Assembly (NCBI RefSeq): GCF_003351225.1
Contig: NZ_QQSY01000002.1
Location: 1,044,118 to 1,108,117 of the forward strand
Direction: 5' to 3'
Source: Dyella solisilvae
Lineage (GTDB): Bacteria; Pseudomonadota; Gammaproteobacteria; Xanthomonadales; Rhodanobacteraceae
Length of the DNA: 64,000 bases
Shown: positions 57,506-64,000 of the stretch, one piece after another
Layout of the letters: every line of letters starts with the position of its first letter
How positions within the stretch are numbered: position 1 is the stretch's first letter
Program-made: the position numbers and the translations under genes
The notes under the pieces: model-generated
Database searches by the model: none
Told to the model about the DNA's origin: nothing
What the model saw: the letters and a program-made list of their open reading frames with translations, nothing else

Positions 57506-57588
57506 GATGCTGCCCCTGTGACCAGGTCTGGTCCAAGCCTACACGATGGCGCGGGCAGCCTGGCAAGCGTGGAAAGCAACCATGCGGT

Positions 57589-58605
57589 TCAGCCGGCCTT
57601 GCCGGGTTCCCAGTCGGCCGGGGCGTCGACGGCGATGTTGTAGTCGCGCAGCGCGGTGAGCATCAGGCTCATCTCGGTGCCGCCGCTGCGGGCCAGCGTT
57701 ACCAGATGCTGGGCCAGCGCGGCGTCACCCGTGGCGCGCGCCGACAGCTCGGAGAAGCTGCTCACCTGCCACACCAGGTTGCGGCGGGCGCGGCGGGCGT
57801 CTTCCTGCTGGGCCGGGTCGTCGGCCAGCACTTCGCGCAGATGCAGGCCCAGCGAGCGGGCCAGCGGGCTGGAACCCCATTCGAGCAGCTTGCCGAGCTT
57901 GAGGCAGTCGGCCTTCACGCCGGCGTCGCCGGCCCCGTCCTCGCACAGCCGGGCGGTCGCCTGCAGGCTGGGTTGCGGTTGTGTCCCGGCCAGGCCGAAC
58001 ACCATGGTCATCTGCACGCCGATGGCGCCGGTGGCCGACAGCGGGTTGATCACGGCCGGCGGCGGCGGCAGCAGGGCCACTGTGGTGGCCAGCGCCTTGA
58101 GGCTGGACCCGGTGTAGTCGTCGTAGAGCTTGGCGGCGGCGGCCTTGGCCAGGTCGTCGCGGGCCGCGTCGGTCTTGCCGTCGTGCGCGTCCTGGCCGAG
58201 CTTGAGCAGCCACACGGCGGCGTTGTCCGGGGCTTGCGCCACCAGCTTGTCCATCGCGTCGGCATTGGGGCAGGCGTCGGCCTTGGCGTCGCAGTCGGTC
58301 AGGCGCACCCAGTTGATCTCCGGACCCGCCCCCTCGGCCTGGGACGCACGCTCAATCAGGCTGTGGAAGCTGTTGAACTCGGGCACGTCGACCAGCGGCC
58401 GCGCCAGCAGGGCGCCGCCCAGCAGCGGGATGGGCGCGGCCTGCGGGGCGATCACGCTGACCAGGTCCTTCTGGAAGGCCAGCAGGGCCTTGCGGCGCGC
58501 CACCTCTTGCTTGTCGAGCGTCGGGGCCTTGGTCTTGGCCGCCAGGGCGGGGCCCGCGAGGGCCGCAAAAACCAGTCCGAGCGCCAGCAGCTGCCGTCCG
58601 CGCAT
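57589..58605 (-). CDS. Hypothetical exported protein
   Basis: I do not recognise this family. The 338-residue product has a signal peptide (MRGRQLLALGLVFAALAGP ending near ALAA) and a mainly helical mature part with alanine-rich repeats (DKLVAQAPDNAAVWLLKLGQ, AARDDLAKAAAAKLYDDYTG). The chain looks like a stack of degenerate helical hairpins rather than a catalytic fold; four Cys residues (LTDCDAKADACPN, ARLCEDGAG, VKADCLKL) could pair. A start at 58605 puts the signal at the N-terminus; upstream in-frame codons to 58677 are not plausible. Single gene on the minus strand. Confidence 0.75.
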   Translation of the reverse strand: MRGRQLLALGLVFAALAGPALAAKTKAPTLDKQEVARRKALLAFQKDLVSVIAPQAAPIPLLGGALLARPLVDVPEFNSFHSLIERASQAEGAGPEINWVRLTDCDAKADACPNADAMDKLVAQAPDNAAVWLLKLGQDAHDGKTDAARDDLAKAAAAKLYDDYTGSSLKALATTVALLPPPPAVINPLSATGAIGVQMTMVFGLAGTQPQPSLQATARLCEDGAGDAGVKADCLKLGKLLEWGSSPLARSLGLHLREVLADDPAQQEDARRARRNLVWQVSSFSELSARATGDAALAQHLVTLARSGGTEMSLMLTALRDYNIAVDAPADWEPGKAG

Positions 58606-58981
58606 GGAAAAATCCTTGTCAAAGCGAAGCGGGCAGCATACCGCCGAAGCACTAAGGCGCCACTGAATCAGTCTCACGCGCCGGCGCCCGTCCTACCTGT
58701 TTGCAGGGGGCAGGGCCGTCGGTGAAAGCCGGCCGGCCGCCGGTCGAACCAGCGGACCGAGGTCCTGCGGACAGGCAGGACGGGCCGCAACGTATTAAAT
58801 TCAAAGTGATGGGGTGGCCTTCCAGGCATCCTGACGACGGCGAGTCTGAATCCGTGTTGCCTTAAGCTCGCCTGATCCGCCGGAAGCGTGAGGCGCGAGA
58901 TTGAGCGCCAGCTTGCTAGCATGGCCGCTTCGCGACGCCCCGGGATGGCCTGGCCATCCTGCGCAGCACAGGAGACTGCTA
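58606..58981. other. 376-base non-coding region with competing hairpins
   Basis: Contains an imperfect 14-base inverted repeat (58687-58700 with 58771-58784, 13 of 14 pairs) and, inside its right arm, an alternative perfect 7-base hairpin GTCCTGC / GCAGGAC (58762-58781). The two structures cannot coexist. No gene seen in the rest. Confidence 0.55.
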
Positions 58982-59182
58982 GTGAACGACCTTTCCATGT
59001 TGGCCGACGCACACGCGGCCCCCTGGTTCGTAGGCTGGGGCACGCTGGCCCTGATCAATGCAGGCCTGGCGCAGGGCAAGAACCGCAGTGGCCTGCTGTG
59101 GTTCTTCCTCGCGCTGGTGTTCGGGCCTTTCGCCACGCTGGTGCTGGTGATCATGCCCAAGGCAAGGCAAACCTTGTTCTGA
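58982..59182 (+). CDS. Small two-helix membrane protein
   Basis: 66 residues from a GTG preceded eight bases earlier by AGGAG. It has two hydrophobic stretches (WFVGWGTLALINAGLA and GLLWFFLALVFGPFATLVLVIM) joined by a short polar loop with KNRSG, and a basic end (PKARQTLF). This size and topology resemble many small membrane peptides of unknown function; the family is not recognised. The upstream in-frame part from 58901 has no signal. It is 166 bases from the end of speE, convergent. Confidence 0.7.
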   Translation: MNDLSMLADAHAAPWFVGWGTLALINAGLAQGKNRSGLLWFFLALVFGPFATLVLVIMPKARQTLF

Positions 59183-59348
59183 GCACCCGCAGGGCTGTGA
59201 GGGCCGGCAGCCTGGTGCTGGCTTTCCGCGTACAAGGCCGCGAAATGAAAAAGGAGCTGGCCTCGACGCCGGCACGGCGCGTTGACCAACTCCTCCGATG
59301 GCGACGGGCGGGCAGGCTTGCGCCCCGCCGCCCATCCCCGATGTCGGC

Positions 59349-60203
59349 TTACTCGCCCAGCGCCTCGCGCATGAACTCCGGCTGCGCCAGCGCGGCCTTG
59401 TGCATGTCGGCGTTGTAGTAGCGGGTGGCGAAGTTCTTGCTCAGCGCGCCGCGCTCGCGGAAACCGGTCAGGTCGCCGCCCTTGCGGACCATGGTGCAGC
59501 TCCACCAGCCGGTCGGGTAGCACGGCTGCGGGAACGGCAGGGTCTTCACCGCGCTGAAGCCGGCGGTGCGCATGGCCGAACGCATGGACTTGATCAACTC
59601 GATGTGCGCGATCGGCGATTCCGATTGCTGCACCAGGATGCCGCCGTGGCGCAGGGCCTTGTAGCAGCTGGCGTAGAAGGCGGCGTTGAACAGGCCTTCG
59701 GCCGGGCCGACCGGGTCGGTCGAGTCGACGATGATCAGGTCCAGCGATTCCGGCTCGGCTTCCGCCATGTACTTGATGCCGTCGATGAAGAGCAGCTCGG
59801 CGCGCGGGTCGTTGTTGGAATCGCACAGTTCCGGGAAGTACTGCTCGGCCAGGCGCGTCACGCGCTCGTCGATCTCCACCTGCACCGCGTGCTCCACTTC
59901 CTCGTGCTTGAGCACTTCACGCAGCGTGCCGCAATCGCCGCCGCCGATGATGACCACGCGCTTGGCGCGCGCATGGGTGAACAGCGCCGGGTGGGTCATC
60001 ATCTCGTGGTACAGGAAGTTGTCGCGGCTGGTCAGCATCACGCAGCCGTCGATCACCATCAGGTTGCCCCAGTCGGTGGTCTGGTAGATCTCGATGGTCT
60101 GGAACGGGGTTTTCTCGGCGTGCAGCAGCTTCTCAACGCGGTAGCCGATGGAGGAGCCGGAGGCCTGGTGGGCTTCGGTGAACCAGCTGGGGTGCTGCGA
60201 CAT
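59349..60203 (-). CDS. speE: Spermidine synthase
   Basis: Aminopropyltransferase of 284 residues: transfers the aminopropyl group from decarboxylated S-adenosylmethionine to putrescine to make spermidine. Motifs: DWGNLMVIDGCVMLTSRDNFLYHEM, quoted in parts (VIDGCVMLTSRDNFLYHEM), the cofactor-binding VVIIGGGDCGTLREVLKH, the catalytic DSTDPVGPAEGLF, and YPTGWWSCTM near the C-terminus. The ATG at 60203 matches the family start. Divergent from speA across 277 bases, so the two polyamine genes may share regulation. Ornithine decarboxylase and agmatine-processing genes are not in the window. Confidence 0.97.
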   Translation of the reverse strand: MSQHPSWFTEAHQASGSSIGYRVEKLLHAEKTPFQTIEIYQTTDWGNLMVIDGCVMLTSRDNFLYHEMMTHPALFTHARAKRVVIIGGGDCGTLREVLKHEEVEHAVQVEIDERVTRLAEQYFPELCDSNNDPRAELLFIDGIKYMAEAEPESLDLIIVDSTDPVGPAEGLFNAAFYASCYKALRHGGILVQQSESPIAHIELIKSMRSAMRTAGFSAVKTLPFPQPCYPTGWWSCTMVRKGGDLTGFRERGALSKNFATRYYNADMHKAALAQPEFMREALGE

Positions 60204-60480
60204 GGGGGCGTTCCTGACGATCGATGGGTTCAAAGAGCGCGAATTGTAGCCGAACCGGCGCCATCTTCCCGTTTTCGCTGGGAAACGCCGCCGGCACATT
60301 GTCACAAGACGCCGTTACAATAGCCGTCCGGACCGCCGGGCTCAGCCCGCATAAGATCCGTCAGGTCAGTCCGGCCCCGCGGCGTGCGAGGCTTCCGGCC
60401 GGCTGACTTTGTTTCGTCAAGGCTCGCCGCTGCGACGACATGTAAAGGGTGTGTCACGCCCGTTATTGAAGGAACCCTCC

Positions 60481-62370
60481 ATGTCGAAGCACTGGAACAT
60501 CGACGCTGCCCGCCATACCTATGCCGTCCCGCATTGGGGCGACGGCTACGTCGACGTGAACGCGGCCGGCCATATCGTGATGCGCCCGCATGGCGCGAAA
60601 GGCCCGGCCTTGTCGCTGCCGGCCATCGTGGACCGCGCCCGCGCCGAAGGCCTGCGCCTGCCGTTGCTCGTTCGTTTCCCGGACATCCTCGCCGACCGCC
60701 TCAAGCGCCTGCAGCAGGCGTTCGCCAAGGCCATCGGCGAGTGGAGCTATGCGGGTGGCTATACGGCGGTCTATCCGATCAAGGTGAACCAGCAGCGCGG
60801 TGTGGCCGGCGAGCTGGTGGCGGCGGGCGAACATGGTTTCGGCCTCGAGGCGGGTTCCAAGCCCGAGCTGATGGCGGTGCTGGCCATGGCCCGCCCCGGC
60901 AGCATCGTGATCTGCAACGGTTACAAGGACCGCGAATACATTCGCCTCGCGCTGATCGGCCGCAAGCTGGGCCTGCGCGTGCACATCGTGATCGAGAAGC
61001 TGTCCGAACTCGACCACGTGTTCACCGAGTCGAAGGCGCTGGGCGTCGAGCCGTTGCTCGGCGTGCGCGTGCGCCTGGCCTCGATCGGCGCTGGCAAGTG
61101 GCAAAACACCGGCGGCGACAAGGGCAAGTTCGGACTCTCGCCCAGCCAGGTGCTGACCCTGGTCGAGCGCCTGGAACAGGCCGGGCTCAAGCACACGCTC
61201 AAGCTGCAGCATTTCCACATGGGCTCGCAGATTTCCAACGTGCGCGACATCGCCAACGGCATGCGCGAAGCCACGCGCTACTTCGTGGAACTGAAGCGCA
61301 TGGGCGTGCCGCTGGAGATCGTCGACGTCGGCGGTGGCCTTGGCGTGGACTACGAAGGGTCGCGCTCACGCAGCCACAACTCGATCAATTACTCGATCGA
61401 GCAGTACGCCGCCACCATCGTCCAGTCGCTGGCCGAGGCCGTCGCCGAGGAAAACCTGCCCGCGCCGCACATCATCACCGAGGCCGGCCGCGCGATGACC
61501 GCGCACCACGCGGTGATGGTGGTGAACGTGACCGAAGTGGAACCCGTGCCCGCCGGCAACATTCCGTCGGCGCACGAGCATGAGCCGGCCGTGCTGCGTC
61601 GCCTGCGTGAAACCTGGGACGAACTCGACCAGCGCCCCGCGCTGGAACTGTTCCACGAGGCCCAGCATCACGCGGCCGAAGGCCAGGCGCTGTACGCGTT
61701 GGGCCAGCTCAACCTGCAGGACCGCGCGCGCCTGGACGACATGTACTACGCCATCGCCAACGCCGTGCGCACCCGCCTGCTGCCGGCGGAGCGTTCGCAT
61801 CGCCAGGCGCTGGACGAGCTGGACGAGAAGCTGGTCGACAAGTACTTCGTCAATTTCTCGGTGTTCGAATCCGTGCCGGATATCTGGGCGATCGACCAGA
61901 TCTTCCCGATCGCGCCGATCGCGCGCCTCGACGAGGAACCGACCCGCCGCGGCGTGATCGTCGATCTCACCTGCGATTCCGACGGACGCATTGACGACTA
62001 TGTCGATGCCGAGGGCGTGGACGTGAGCCTGCCGCTGCACGCACTGAACGAAGATGAGAGCTATCGCCTCGGCATCTTCATGGTAGGCGCGTACCAGGAA
62101 ACGCTGGGCGACATCCACAACCTGTTCGGCGACACCGACGCGGTGAACGTGCGGGTGGACGGCGATTCGTACGTCTTCGCACACAAGCGTCGCGGCGACA
62201 CCACCGACCTGATGCTCGACTACGTCGGCTACGACCTGGAAGCCCTGCGCCGCAGCTACCGCGAGCGCATCGCCGCCGCCGGTGTCGATGGCGAGGCGGC
62301 CGAGCAACTGTTCGTCACATTGAACGAAGGTTTGACCGGCTATACCTATCTGTCCGAAGGCGCGCACTAA
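60481..62370 (+). CDS. speA: Biosynthetic arginine decarboxylase
   Basis: PLP-dependent decarboxylase converting arginine to agmatine, first step of putrescine formation in the arginine route. 629 residues, the standard SpeA length. PLP-binding region YPIKVNQQRGVAGELV (Lys), SKPELMAVLAMA, the barrel motif VDVGGGLGVDYEGSRSRSHNS and the substrate region near TCDSDGRIDDYVD. The ATG at 60481 has AAGGAAC a few bases upstream; an earlier in-frame reading from 60409 would start in the leader. Divergent from speE. The stop is followed within ten bases by a long inverted-repeat element. The intervening 277 bases hold no clear gene. Confidence 0.97.
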   Translation: MSKHWNIDAARHTYAVPHWGDGYVDVNAAGHIVMRPHGAKGPALSLPAIVDRARAEGLRLPLLVRFPDILADRLKRLQQAFAKAIGEWSYAGGYTAVYPIKVNQQRGVAGELVAAGEHGFGLEAGSKPELMAVLAMARPGSIVICNGYKDREYIRLALIGRKLGLRVHIVIEKLSELDHVFTESKALGVEPLLGVRVRLASIGAGKWQNTGGDKGKFGLSPSQVLTLVERLEQAGLKHTLKLQHFHMGSQISNVRDIANGMREATRYFVELKRMGVPLEIVDVGGGLGVDYEGSRSRSHNSINYSIEQYAATIVQSLAEAVAEENLPAPHIITEAGRAMTAHHAVMVVNVTEVEPVPAGNIPSAHEHEPAVLRRLRETWDELDQRPALELFHEAQHHAAEGQALYALGQLNLQDRARLDDMYYAIANAVRTRLLPAERSHRQALDELDEKLVDKYFVNFSVFESVPDIWAIDQIFPIAPIARLDEEPTRRGVIVDLTCDSDGRIDDYVDAEGVDVSLPLHALNEDESYRLGIFMVGAYQETLGDIHNLFGDTDAVNVRVDGDSYVFAHKRRGDTTDLMLDYVGYDLEALRRSYRERIAAAGVDGEAAEQLFVTLNEGLTGYTYLSEGAH

Positions 62371-62380
62371 GTTTTTGCCC

Positions 62381-62499
62381 GTCATTCCGGCGCAGGCCGG
62401 AATCCAGTAGCGGGACGGTGCGGTTTTCGCGAAAGAAATCACCGTTGTCGCGAAGACCTCCCAGTACGGCCACTGGATTCCGGCCTGCGCCGGAATGAC
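62381..62499. repeat. 27-bp perfect inverted-repeat element after speA
   Basis: Arms 62381-62407 and 62473-62499 are perfect reverse complements, 65 bases apart. Core of each arm is ATTCCGG-CGCAGG-CCGGAAT. Same family as the element at 5554-5653 between mexE and mexF. It lies 10 bases after the speA stop and can fold in the mRNA. Confidence 0.88.
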
Positions 62500-62649
62500 G
62501 GAGTAGGAAAGGTTCATCCAAGCCGTCCATTCGTCGCACGGATGCATGCATACAAGCTGTGCCAGCCTGCTCGTCCCCACGGACAGGCTGTGCGATACAC
62601 AACCTGATTCCGTTTCTGCTTTCCCCGTTCCCCATCGACAGGAGTGGTT

Positions 62650-63435
62650 ATGGCAAGTCTCGACGGCAAGGTGGCACTCATCACTGGCGCGGCCAGCGGC
62701 CTGGGCAAGGCGATCGCTGAGCTGTATGCGAAGAACGGCGCCGCGGTGGCCATCGCGGACATCAACCAGCAGGCCGCGGACGCGACCGCAGCCGAGATCA
62801 ATGCAGCAGGCGGCAAGGCCATCGGCGTCGCGATGGATGTCACCGATGAGGCCGCGGTCAACGCCGGCACCGAGAAGGTGGTCGCCACATTCGGTCATCT
62901 GGACATCCTGATCTCCAATGCCGGCATCCAGATCATCAACCCGATTGACCAGTTATCTTACGCGGACTGGAAAAAGATGCTCGCCATCCATCTCGACGGT
63001 GGCTTCCTCACGACGAAGGCGGCGCTCCAGCACATGTACAAGGGCGATCGCGGCGGCATCGTGATCTACATGGGCTCGGTGCATTCGCATGAAGCCTCCA
63101 AGCTCAAGTCCGCCTACGTCGCCGCCAAGCACGGCTTGCTCGGTCTGGCGCGCACGCTGGCGAAGGAAGGCGCAGCCCACAACGTGCGCTCGCACGTGAT
63201 CTGCCCAGGCTTCGTGCGCACGCCGCTGGTGGAGAAGCAGATCCCCGAGCAGGCCAAGGAGCTGGGCATTAGCGAGGCCGACGTGATCAAGAACGTGATG
63301 CTCAAGGACACGGTGGATGGTGTGTTCACCACCGTCGACGACATCGCGCAGACCGCTCTCTATCTCGCCGCCTTCCCCTCGGCAGCGCTCACCGGACAAT
63401 CGATCGTGGTGAGCCACGGCTGGTACATGCAGTAA
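62650..63435 (+). CDS. 3-hydroxybutyrate dehydrogenase (SDR family)
   Basis: 261-residue SDR oxidising 3-hydroxybutyrate to acetoacetate with NAD. Motifs: [19 protein letters not shown] (cofactor Gly pattern), [26 protein letters not shown], the active site [22 protein letters not shown] with Ser, Tyr and Lys, and [19 protein letters not shown], which is specific to this enzyme group. The ATG at 62650 is preceded by AGGAG five bases before it; a GTG at 62644 would start inside this ribosome site. It is followed 115 bases later by acetoacetate decarboxylase, so the pair forms acetone from 3-hydroxybutyrate or a related ketone-body route. Confidence 0.92.
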   Translation: MASLDGKVALITGAASGLGKAIAELYAKNGAAVAIADINQQAADATAAEINAAGGKAIGVAMDVTDEAAVNAGTEKVVATFGHLDILISNAGIQIINPIDQLSYADWKKMLAIHLDGGFLTTKAALQHMYKGDRGGIVIYMGSVHSHEASKLKSAYVAAKHGLLGLARTLAKEGAAHNVRSHVICPGFVRTPLVEKQIPEQAKELGISEADVIKNVMLKDTVDGVFTTVDDIAQTALYLAAFPSAALTGQSIVVSHGWYMQ

Positions 63436-63550
63436 GCGTCGGACCTCGCCCCTGCCATGCCGGGCGAGGTCGATCCGCCGCATTCCATCGATGCCAGTCC
63501 GCGCGGGGCAGGTCGCACCGCGCGGGCAGCTTGCCAGGAGCGCCACCGCC

Positions 63551-64000
63551 ATGAAGATTGCTGACGTGAAGGCCAATGCCTTCGCCATGCCGCTGACCAG
63601 CCCCGCATTCCCGCTGGGGCCTTATCGCTTTGTCGATCGCGAATTCCTAGTCATCACCTATCGCACGGACCTCGATGCCCTGCGCGCGGTGGTCCCCGAA
63701 CCGCTGCAAGTGACCGAGCCGCTGGTCAAGTACGAATTCATCCGCATGCCCGACTCCACCGGTTTCGGCGACTACACCGAGTCAGGCCAGGTCATTCCGG
63801 TCAGCTTTGAAGGCCAGCATGGCGGTTACGTGCATTCGATGTATTTGAACGACCATCCGCCGATCGCCGGAGGACGCGAACTGTGGGGTTTCCCCAAGAA
63901 ACTCGCGAGCCCTGAGCTGGCGACAGAGATAGATACCCTGGTCGGCACGCTCGACTACGGCAAGGTGCGCGTGGCCAAGGGCACCATGGGCTTCAAGCAT
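63551..64000 (+). CDS. adc: Acetoacetate decarboxylase (C-terminus beyond window edge)
   Basis: The first 150 codons of an enzyme converting acetoacetate to acetone and CO2. The N-terminus [20 protein letters not shown] leads to the ADC fold with [17 protein letters not shown], quoted in parts ([14 protein letters not shown]), [20 protein letters not shown] and [15 protein letters not shown], where the first Lys of the KK pair is the Schiff-base lysine in the family, preceded by the conserved Glu. AGGAG lies nine bases before the ATG. No frameshift or stop before base 64000. It lies downstream of 3-hydroxybutyrate dehydrogenase in the same direction and probably in the same operon. Confidence 0.92.
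   Translation, partial: MKIADVKANAFAMPLTSPAFPLGPYRFVDREFLVITYRTDLDALRAVVPEPLQVTEPLVKYEFIRMPDSTGFGDYTESGQVIPVSFEGQHGGYVHSMYLNDHPPIAGGRELWGFPKKLASPELATEIDTLVGTLDYGKVRVAKGTMGFKH

Noticed and set aside
60293-60321. Possible sigma-70 promoter of speA (TTGTCA and TACAAT)
   Set aside because: The two hexamers are only 11 bases apart, far from the 16-18 needed.

Overview
The window reads as a chromosomal segment of a GC-rich gammaproteobacterium of the Xanthomonadales/Lysobacterales, most likely Rhodanobacteraceae (Dyella, Rhodanobacter, Luteibacter or relatives). This rests on gene content (nirK fused to cytochrome c, numerous TonB-dependent receptors, RND efflux, PAS-rich signalling proteins), strong third-position GC bias and extragenic repeats of a kind common in that order. 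I could not run a search, so the family assignment is an inference. There are no rRNA genes, recognisable tRNAs, CRISPR arrays, insertion sequences or prophage genes.

Layout. 1-7959: a minus-strand MexEF-type RND efflux operon (membrane fusion protein, pump, outer membrane factor, short-chain dehydrogenase) with a divergent LysR regulator. 7960-8581: a repeat-filled non-coding stretch. 8582-15527: uppP, glnA under a sigma-54/NtrC promoter, a nitrite reductase operon (nirK-cytochrome c fusion, nirV, sco), a PhnA-like zinc ribbon protein and marC. 15804-21122: a very large hybrid histidine kinase and an HD-GYP response regulator. 21471-25520: two unknown genes, modE, and an OprD-like porin preceded by a near-canonical ModE box. 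25769-32544: a minus-strand set (aspartic-protease-like protein, MipA/OmpV, thioredoxin-like protein, BNR-repeat protein, TonB receptor, DUF2946 protein) that looks like metal handling, probably copper.

33153-44916: an iron-acquisition island with three TonB-dependent siderophore receptors, each preceded by a Fur-box-like sequence, two PiuC-type dioxygenases, a Sel1 protein and an OmpR-type two-component system of the PfeRS/PirRS kind. 45165-47565: ntrB-ntrC, about 34 kb from the glnA promoter they are expected to control. 47577-58605: a GNAT acetyltransferase, a PAS/GGDEF/EAL protein, fadI, a TonB C-terminal-domain protein, a cardiolipin-synthase-like phospholipase D, yceI, sixA, a ParA-like ATPase and hypotheticals. 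58982-64000: a small membrane protein, divergent speE and speA for polyamines, and 3-hydroxybutyrate dehydrogenase plus acetoacetate decarboxylase (cut by the right edge).

Themes: nitrogen control (NtrBC acting on glnA), metal economy (Cu for NirK, Mo via ModE, Fe via Fur) and c-di-GMP signalling. The least conventional signals are the ModE-box porin, the DUF2946/TonB/BNR/thioredoxin cluster, the duplicated receptor-PiuC pairs with an 18-bp perfect palindrome upstream of the nearby response regulator, and an inverted repeat lying over the ntrB start codon.
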